Shown: one piece after another, positions 33,026 to 37,842 of the stretch
Numbering within the stretch: the first letter of the stretch is position 1
Layout of the letters: each line of letters begins with the position of its first letter
Source: Flavisolibacter sp.
Lineage (GTDB): Bacteria > Bacteroidota > Bacteroidia > Chitinophagales > Chitinophagaceae
Length of the DNA stretch: 37,842 bases
Direction: 5' to 3'
Assembly: GCA_028288675.1 (NCBI GenBank)
Contig: JAQBNG010000112.1
Location: 1 to 37,842 of the forward strand
Position numbers and translations under genes: made by a program
The notes under the pieces: generated by a model
What the model saw: the letters and a program-made list of their open reading frames with translations, nothing else
Database searches by the model: none
Told to the model about the DNA's origin: nothing

Positions 33026-34057
33026 TTAAAGCGAAGACCTCAGTGTAAGTGAAAAAGGCACATGCACATGCCGCAAACTATTCTCCTGGATAATTTTTGC
33101 AGCTTCGGCGCCAATGGCTTCAAAGTCGGTAGAGATAGTAGTAATACCATTTAAAATTATTTTCTTCAGCGGCGTTTCGTTATAAGAAATAACGCCTACT
33201 TCTTTTCCTACTTTCAGCTTCGACTCAATGATCTTTTCAATCAAAACAACGAGGTCGTTATCCATTAAATTAATATACACCTCACCCTTCTTTATTTTTT
33301 CCTCCAAGATATCATGCACCACACTAAAATTAAACGTGTACTCCTGGCAGAAAGACGTAAAGCCTTTTATAATTTCTTCGGGGTAATAACTGTTTTCAGG
33401 AAAGATGATTTTAATGGTTTCATATTTTTGAAGTTGCGGCAGCGCCTGCACTAATGCAGTATAAATATCAGCTTCAAAGTTTTCATATACAGCGCTAAAG
33501 TTTCCGGTGACACCGGGAATTATTTTATCCAGAAGAATTAATTTCTCTTTATCAATTGTATTCAAAATCTGGTGCGCCTTATCGCCTCCTTCTATAAAAT
33601 GCGGAAGTATTACGAAGTAGTTATAATCCGTCTTACTGTTTTGCAAAAGCGTTTTAAAGAGGCCCAGGTCGTTATTATAAATATAGAAGTCAATAGTGGC
33701 GCCTTCGCCCAATGTGCTTACTAAGGAGTCATAAATAATTTTTTTGTGCGGACTGAGTTTATTAAAAAGCAGGAAGATTTTTGTAGTTCTGTTCACGTCA
33801 ACCCGTTTGATAAAATACCCTTTGCCCGGCACAGAACCGATGATGCCCTGGTTCTTTAAATATTTATAGCCCTTCTCGGCGGTATCGCGGCAAATCTCAA
33901 ACTGAAAACTGAGTTCGTTTATTGAAGGAAGTACATCGTCAACCTGCAGCTTTCTGTCCTCAATGGCTTTTACAATCGAGTTCGCTAATTGCTGGTATTT
34001 TGGTGTAGCTGAAAACTCATCAAAATAAATGAGTTTGTAAAAAGGGGAAGACTTCAT
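33026..34057 (-). CDS. GntR-type regulator with periplasmic-binding-fold effector domain
   Basis: The 343-residue protein has a winged helix at about 15-75 (TPKYQQLANSIVKAI, DDVLPSINELSFQF, RDTAEKGYKYLKNQG, VPGKGYFIKR). The rest is a LacI-like periplasmic-binding-fold domain at about 90-343. Typical segments include TKIFLLFNKLSPHKKIIYDS, a beta strand-helix alternation and GVISYNETPLKKIILNGITT with ISTDFEAIGAEAA. This combination (GntR winged helix plus sugar-binding core) is found in regulators of sugar use, such as AraR of Bacillus. It is divergent from the rhamnose transporter gene, with about 150 bases between. It probably controls the rhamnose genes, binding rhamnose or a catabolite. The effector is inferred from context only. 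Confidence 0.87.
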   Translation of the reverse strand: MKSSPFYKLIYFDEFSATPKYQQLANSIVKAIEDRKLQVDDVLPSINELSFQFEICRDTAEKGYKYLKNQGIIGSVPGKGYFIKRVDVNRTTKIFLLFNKLSPHKKIIYDSLVSTLGEGATIDFYIYNNDLGLFKTLLQNSKTDYNYFVILPHFIEGGDKAHQILNTIDKEKLILLDKIIPGVTGNFSAVYENFEADIYTALVQALPQLQKYETIKIIFPENSYYPEEIIKGFTSFCQEYTFNFSVVHDILEEKIKKGEVYINLMDNDLVVLIEKIIESKLKVGKEVGVISYNETPLKKIILNGITTISTDFEAIGAEAAKIIQENSLRHVHVPFSLTLRSSL

Positions 34058-34074
34058 AGCAGTAGTTCTTATTC

Positions 34075-34099
34075 TTTATAGTGCAATCAATGCTATAAA
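34075..34099. promoter_or_regulatory. Inverted repeat upstream of the sugar regulator
   Basis: TTTATAG and CTATAAA form inverted arms with an 11-base spacer. Allowing one bulged T, they extend to TTTATAG-GCA and TGC-TATAAA. It lies 18 bases upstream of the regulator's start, in the divergent region with rhaT, and could be its operator. The AT-rich arms make chance occurrence possible. Confidence 0.4.
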
Positions 34100-34210
34100 A
34101 GTAGGGAATCGGAATTTCATCGCCTTGTATCTTACACATGATAGTCCATGATGGGTAAATATTTCTAAAATCTACTTTTAGTTTTCATTGTTTGCTATAC
34201 TGAAATACTT

Positions 34211-35494
34211 ATGGGAGTCATCTTAGGCGTAATTTTTCATTTCATCGGCGGGTTTGCATCAGGCAGTTTTTACATGCCTTACAAAAAAGTAAAAGGCTGG
34301 TCATGGGAAAGCTATTGGATCGTTGGGGGGCTGGCCTCCTGGCTTATTGTTCCTCCAATTGCTGCGTACCTTACCATTCCCGGTTTTGCCGGCATCATTT
34401 CCCAAACAGAAACTTCTACTTTATTATACACTTATTTGTTTGGCCTGTTATGGGGCATCGGTGGTTTAACGTATGGACTTGGCGTACGCTATCTCGGCGT
34501 ATCGTTGGGTAGCAGTATCATTCTCGGTCTTTGCATGGTTTTCGGCTCATTAATTCCACCTATTTACTACCAATTTTTTCCCGAAGCTGGAAAAGACACT
34601 ATCAGTGATTACACCGGCAGCCAATGGGGGCTTACTGTTATTGCCGGATTGGTTGTTTGTGTTATTGGAATTATAGTTTGCGGCAGGGCCGGTACCATGA
34701 AGGAAAAAGAATTAAAAGCTAACCTGCCTCCTTCTGACGGAAGCGGTAATGGAGGTTCTGTAAAACTTCGAAAGCTTTCACCGGTTACGGAGCCAGCTAC
34801 AGTTGGTGCAGGCACTACGCATCCCGCATACGAAGAAGTGGTCGTTCGGGAAGCTGCAGCTTCTGCACATGGCGCCACGGCGGGTAATTCTATTGAATAC
34901 AAATTTGGCCTGGGGATCTTTGTTTCCATTGTCTCCGGGGTATTAAGTGCCTGCTTTAATTTTGGAATCGAGGCTGGTAAACCCATGGCCGAAGTAGCCA
35001 ATCAACTTTGGGCGGCTGATCATCCGGGACAAGGCAATTTCCTCTTTGGTAATAATGTCATTTTCGTAGTGATACTTTGGGGCGGCCTAACCACCAACTT
35101 AATATGGTGCATGATATTAAATGCCAGGAATAAAACATTTGGTGATTATACTAATTCCAAAACGCCATTGACAAGGAATTATCTTCTTTGTGCTCTTGCA
35201 GGTACGGCTTGGTTTTTACAATTCTTTTTCTATGGTATGGGCGAAAGCAAGTTAGGCAACGGTGCTTCTTCCTGGATTTTGCACATGTCATTTATCATTC
35301 TTGTGGCCAACATGTGGGGATTGATTTCAAATGAATGGAAAGGCGTAAGTAAGAAAACTTTATATACGATTTTTGCCGGGGTATTAATTGTTATTGCTGC
35401 TGTTTTGGTGGTAGGCAAAGGCAATTCGTTAAAGCCAGATCCAGGCGCACAAACAGGTTATGTGAAATTGACCAACAAGGTTTTGCATACCTGA
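34211..35494 (+). CDS. rhaT: L-rhamnose/H+ symporter RhaT
   Basis: The 427-residue inner-membrane protein imports L-rhamnose with protons. It shows about ten helices and RhaT-family motifs: GVILGVIFHFIGGFASGSFY at the start, PYKKVKGWSWESYWI, IGGLTYGLGVRYLGVSLG and the late GMGESKLGNGASSWILHMSF. E. coli RhaT has 344 residues. The excess lies in a polar linker at about 160-228, rich in Gly, Ser, Ala and Thr, between the first and second halves. It faces a sugar-type regulator and precedes the aldolase/dehydrogenase gene by about 170 bases. Rhamnose specificity rests on family likeness and on the neighbouring catabolic genes. Confidence 0.93.
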   Translation: MGVILGVIFHFIGGFASGSFYMPYKKVKGWSWESYWIVGGLASWLIVPPIAAYLTIPGFAGIISQTETSTLLYTYLFGLLWGIGGLTYGLGVRYLGVSLGSSIILGLCMVFGSLIPPIYYQFFPEAGKDTISDYTGSQWGLTVIAGLVVCVIGIIVCGRAGTMKEKELKANLPPSDGSGNGGSVKLRKLSPVTEPATVGAGTTHPAYEEVVVREAAASAHGATAGNSIEYKFGLGIFVSIVSGVLSACFNFGIEAGKPMAEVANQLWAADHPGQGNFLFGNNVIFVVILWGGLTTNLIWCMILNARNKTFGDYTNSKTPLTRNYLLCALAGTAWFLQFFFYGMGESKLGNGASSWILHMSFIILVANMWGLISNEWKGVSKKTLYTIFAGVLIVIAAVLVVGKGNSLKPDPGAQTGYVKLTNKVLHT

Positions 35495-35625
35495 AATAAG
35501 TTCTTTTAAAGCAGGTGTATAGTTGTGTAACGGGCAGAAGTGCTACTATGAAGCTTTTCTTGCGTCGCACTCTTGTACATTAGAATAATACTAAGCAAAA
35601 GAGAGAATTTGGTTATGAGCAATCA

Positions 35626-35657
35626 TTTTCAAATTTTCAAATTTTCAAATTTTCAAA
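35626..35657 (+). repeat. Four tandem copies of TTTTCAAA before the aldolase gene
   Basis: Four perfect 8-base units fill 35626-35657 and end 7 bases before the ATG at 35665. They lie where the ribosome-binding region would be. Copy-number change by slippage could alter the leader length or its AT-richness, but not the reading frame. Confidence 0.85.
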
Positions 35658-35664
35658 TTCATTT

Positions 35665-37782
35665 ATGCCTGTTACAGCAACCTTTAAACACGTTAGTTAT
35701 TTGTGGGATGACGCCAAAGCTGCGGCTTTGGGTGGCGATGAAGTTGCCCTCCTGATTTACCGTTCTAATTTACTCGGCGCCGATCTTCGTCTCACCAATT
35801 ACGGTGGTGGAAACACATCCTGCAAAACAATAGAAAAAGATCCTCTCACCGGTGAGGACACAGAAGTAATGTGGGTTAAAGGCTCCGGCGGCGATATTGG
35901 TACGTTAACCAAAAGCGGTTTGGCCGGCCTTTATGTGGAGCGCTTACGTAACCTTAAAAATGTATATCGTGGTTTGGAACATGAAGATGAGATGGTGGAA
36001 CTTTTCAACCACTGCATTTTTGATCTGAAGTCAAAAGCCCCTTCCATTGATACACCGCTTCATGGATTTTTGCCATTCAAACACATAGATCATTTGCACC
36101 CCGATGCCGCTATTGCTATTGCCGCTGCAAAGGATGGCAAGCGCATTACCGAAGAATTATTCAGCGGTACTATTGGTTGGGTTGACTGGCAGCGTCCGGG
36201 CTTTGAGCTGGGCCTTCAATTAAAAGAATGCCTTGACCAAAACCCCGGTATTCGTGGCATCATGCTCGGCTCTCACGGTTTATTTACCTGGGGCGATACC
36301 GCTTATGAATGTTACATGAATTCATTAGAGGTGATTGAGCGTTGCGCCGATTATATAGAGTCTTTCATATACAAGCAACCCGCAGTATTTGGGGGAGCCA
36401 GGGTCCAATCTTTATCGAAAGATGGCCGTCTCTCACAGGCAGTTGCCCTGGCTCCTGTGCTGCGTGGTCTTTGTTCTTCCTATACAAAAATGATTGGTCA
36501 TTTTACTGATGATGACCGCGTGCTGGAGTTTATTAATTCAAACGACTTAGATCGTTTAGCGCCGATGGGCACCTCTTGTCCGGATCATTTTCTCCGCACT
36601 AAAATCAGCCCGCTGGTTCTAGAATTGTCTCCGGACGAAGATTTATCCGATGTACAAAAGATTAAAGAAAGGCTCGGCCCTTCGTTCCAGGCTTATCGTG
36701 CCATGTACGGGGACTATTACCTAAAGCATAAACATGGCAACAGTCCTGCAATAAGAGACGCAAATCCTGTTATAATTCTATATCCCGGTGTAGGCATGTT
36801 CTCCTTTGCCAAAGACAAAGCAACGGCCCGCATCGCTTCAGAATTTTACACCAATGCTATCAATGTTATGCGTGGCGCTGAAGCTATTTCAGAATATACA
36901 TCGCTGCCACGACAAGAGGCTTTTGATATAGAATATTGGTTGCTGGAAGAAGCAAAGCTTTCACGTATGCCAAAGCCAAAGCCTTTATCTGGAAGAATTG
37001 CCTTAATTACCGGAAGCGCCGGTGGCATTGGCAAGGCTATCGCTAAAAAATTTGCTGAGGAAGGCGCTTGTGTTATTATCAACGATAACAATCCACAACG
37101 CCTGGAAGAAGCAAAAGGGGAGTTTCAAAAATCATTTGGCAAAGATGTTTTTACCACAGATATTTTAGACGTTACCAAAGAAGACACGATACAGCAAACC
37201 ATCAACAGTTGTGTGCTTTATTTTGGTGGTGTAGATATCATTGTTAACAATGCCGGACTTTCTATTTCGAAAACAATTGAGGATCATACCAGCGAGGATT
37301 GGGATCTGCTTTATAATGTATTAGTAAAGGGGCAATTTTGTGTGACGCAAAAAGGAGTGGAGATCATGCGCAAGCAAGGCTTTGGCGGCGATGTGTTGAA
37401 CATTGTCAGTAAAAATGCCTTGGTAAGCGGACCAAATAATGCGGGCTATGGTTCTGCTAAAGCAGCGCAATTACACTTATCAAGATTGAATGCTGCGGAA
37501 TTAGGAAAAGATAAAATAAGGGTAAACGTCGTCAATCCCGATGCCGTTATTTCAGGAAGTAATATCTGGAGTAATGGTTGGGCTGCCGGCAGGGCAAAAG
37601 CCTATGGAATTACTGTTGAAGAATTGCCGGCTTATTATGCAAACAGAACTTTATTGGGTGAAATTATAGAGCCAGAAGATATAGCTGCGGCCTGTTTTGC
37701 TTTTGTAGGAGGCTTACTGCGAAAATCAACGGGTAATGTACTTAATGTTGATGGTGGTGTGGCAACAGCTTTCGTAAGATAA
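35665..37782 (+). CDS. rhaEW: Bifunctional rhamnulose-1-phosphate aldolase / lactaldehyde dehydrogenase
   Basis: The 705-residue protein has two enzymes. The N-terminal class II aldolase part (about 1-430) splits rhamnulose-1-phosphate into DHAP and L-lactaldehyde. NYGGGNTSCKT is the phosphate-binding segment, and candidate metal ligands are H143 and H145 (HIDHLHPDAA) and H204 (GSHGLFTWG). The C-terminal short-chain dehydrogenase (about 440-705) oxidises lactaldehyde to lactate with NAD(P). It has a Rossmann TGSAGGIG at 449-456, NNAG and the catalytic Y595-x3-K599 (YGSAK). This is the RhaEW fusion described from comparative genomics of rhamnose use. It follows rhaT and precedes rhaM by 6 bases, forming one catabolic operon. 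The length fits the family. Confidence 0.93.
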   Translation: MPVTATFKHVSYLWDDAKAAALGGDEVALLIYRSNLLGADLRLTNYGGGNTSCKTIEKDPLTGEDTEVMWVKGSGGDIGTLTKSGLAGLYVERLRNLKNVYRGLEHEDEMVELFNHCIFDLKSKAPSIDTPLHGFLPFKHIDHLHPDAAIAIAAAKDGKRITEELFSGTIGWVDWQRPGFELGLQLKECLDQNPGIRGIMLGSHGLFTWGDTAYECYMNSLEVIERCADYIESFIYKQPAVFGGARVQSLSKDGRLSQAVALAPVLRGLCSSYTKMIGHFTDDDRVLEFINSNDLDRLAPMGTSCPDHFLRTKISPLVLELSPDEDLSDVQKIKERLGPSFQAYRAMYGDYYLKHKHGNSPAIRDANPVIILYPGVGMFSFAKDKATARIASEFYTNAINVMRGAEAISEYTSLPRQEAFDIEYWLLEEAKLSRMPKPKPLSGRIALITGSAGGIGKAIAKKFAEEGACVIINDNNPQRLEEAKGEFQKSFGKDVFTTDILDVTKEDTIQQTINSCVLYFGGVDIIVNNAGLSISKTIEDHTSEDWDLLYNVLVKGQFCVTQKGVEIMRKQGFGGDVLNIVSKNALVSGPNNAGYGSAKAAQLHLSRLNAAELGKDKIRVNVVNPDAVISGSNIWSNGWAAGRAKAYGITVEELPAYYANRTLLGEIIEPEDIAAACFAFVGGLLRKSTGNVLNVDGGVATAFVR

Positions 37783-37788
37783 AAAAGT

Positions 37789-37842
37789 ATGGCAAGAGTA
37801 GCTTTCAAAATGAAATTATTCCCCGGCTTCAAAGACGAATAC
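37789..37842 (+). CDS. rhaM: L-rhamnose mutarotase, N-terminus only (cut by window end)
   Basis: The ATG at 37789, 6 bases after the aldolase stop, opens a frame of 18 codons that reaches the window end. The residues MARVAFKMKLFPGFKDEY match the start of RhaM, the enzyme that interconverts alpha and beta anomers of L-rhamnose. The operon position agrees. Only about a sixth of the expected length of roughly 104 residues is present, because the window ends; no truncation in the genome is implied. Confidence 0.85.
   Translation, partial: MARVAFKMKLFPGFKDEY

Noticed and set aside
35573-35755. 60-codon plus-strand open frame across the tandem repeat before the aldolase gene
   Set aside because: It runs through the 8-bp repeat and overlaps the aldolase start in another frame, with no family likeness.
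1-37842. CRISPR arrays, tRNA, rRNA, insertion sequences or phage genes
   Set aside because: I saw no regularly spaced direct repeats with spacers, no cloverleaf or rRNA core motifs, no transposase and no integrase or capsid genes. The only long tandem repeats are the propeller units inside a coding gene.

Overview
The window looks like chromosomal DNA of a Bacteroidota bacterium, most likely family Chitinophagaceae or a close relative. The reasons are an AT-rich base composition, a carboxypeptidase-regulatory/plug/beta-barrel outer-membrane receptor, a sensor kinase with a Reg_prop double propeller and Y_Y_Y domain, a promoter of the TTTG/TAnnTTTG type, few Shine-Dalgarno sites and a rhamnose locus with RhaT and a fused aldolase/dehydrogenase. 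The family assignment is inference from gene content; no rRNA or marker gene is present.

Region 1 (1-1330) holds only decayed minus-strand gene pieces. Region 2 (1356-6742) is a cassette with a readable promoter, an overlapping perfect inverted repeat, an ABC ATPase, its six-helix permease, a short YtrA-type GntR repressor, a membrane-anchored beta-rich protein and an outer-membrane receptor. Region 3 (6762-11772) lies between two hairpins. It contains two tandem ATPase/permease pairs of the bacitracin/lantibiotic-exporter type, each pair joined by an ATGA overlap. Both ATPases carry Glu at the Q-loop position (an E-loop). The first permease has gained a seventh helix plus a DUF4369-like and TlpA/thioredoxin domain (CAPC), which should lie in the periplasm. 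This permease-thioredoxin fusion is the best candidate for something new in the window.

Region 4 (11999-14696) mixes debris and small genes: a frameshifted membrane-protein remnant, an intact YitT-family transporter, a frameshifted histidine-kinase tail, a papain-like protein with altered catalytic positions and a tiny lysine-rich ORF. Region 5 (14950-23784) is for signalling. A 1254-residue hybrid sensor kinase with fourteen predicted propeller blades is followed at once by a single-domain receiver and a receiver-adenylate cyclase fusion, suggesting phosphorelay to cAMP. Convergent to it is a soluble five-PAS histidine kinase, divergent from a stand-alone receiver.

Region 6 (24373-26209) has a DUF3606 protein, a manganese catalase with complete metal ligands and a small exported WGxxGxxG-type protein, ended by a strong hairpin terminator. 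Region 7 (26310-32873) is a tripartite RND efflux operon (tolC-like, lipoprotein adaptor, HAE1/AcrB pump; transcribed leftwards) with a divergent TetR regulator and two palindromes between them. Region 8 (33026-37842) is a rhamnose-use locus: a GntR/periplasmic-binding-fold regulator divergent from rhaT, the bifunctional rhamnulose-1-phosphate aldolase/lactaldehyde dehydrogenase gene, and the start of rhaM, cut by the window end.

Family names come from motif recognition by eye; no database search was run.
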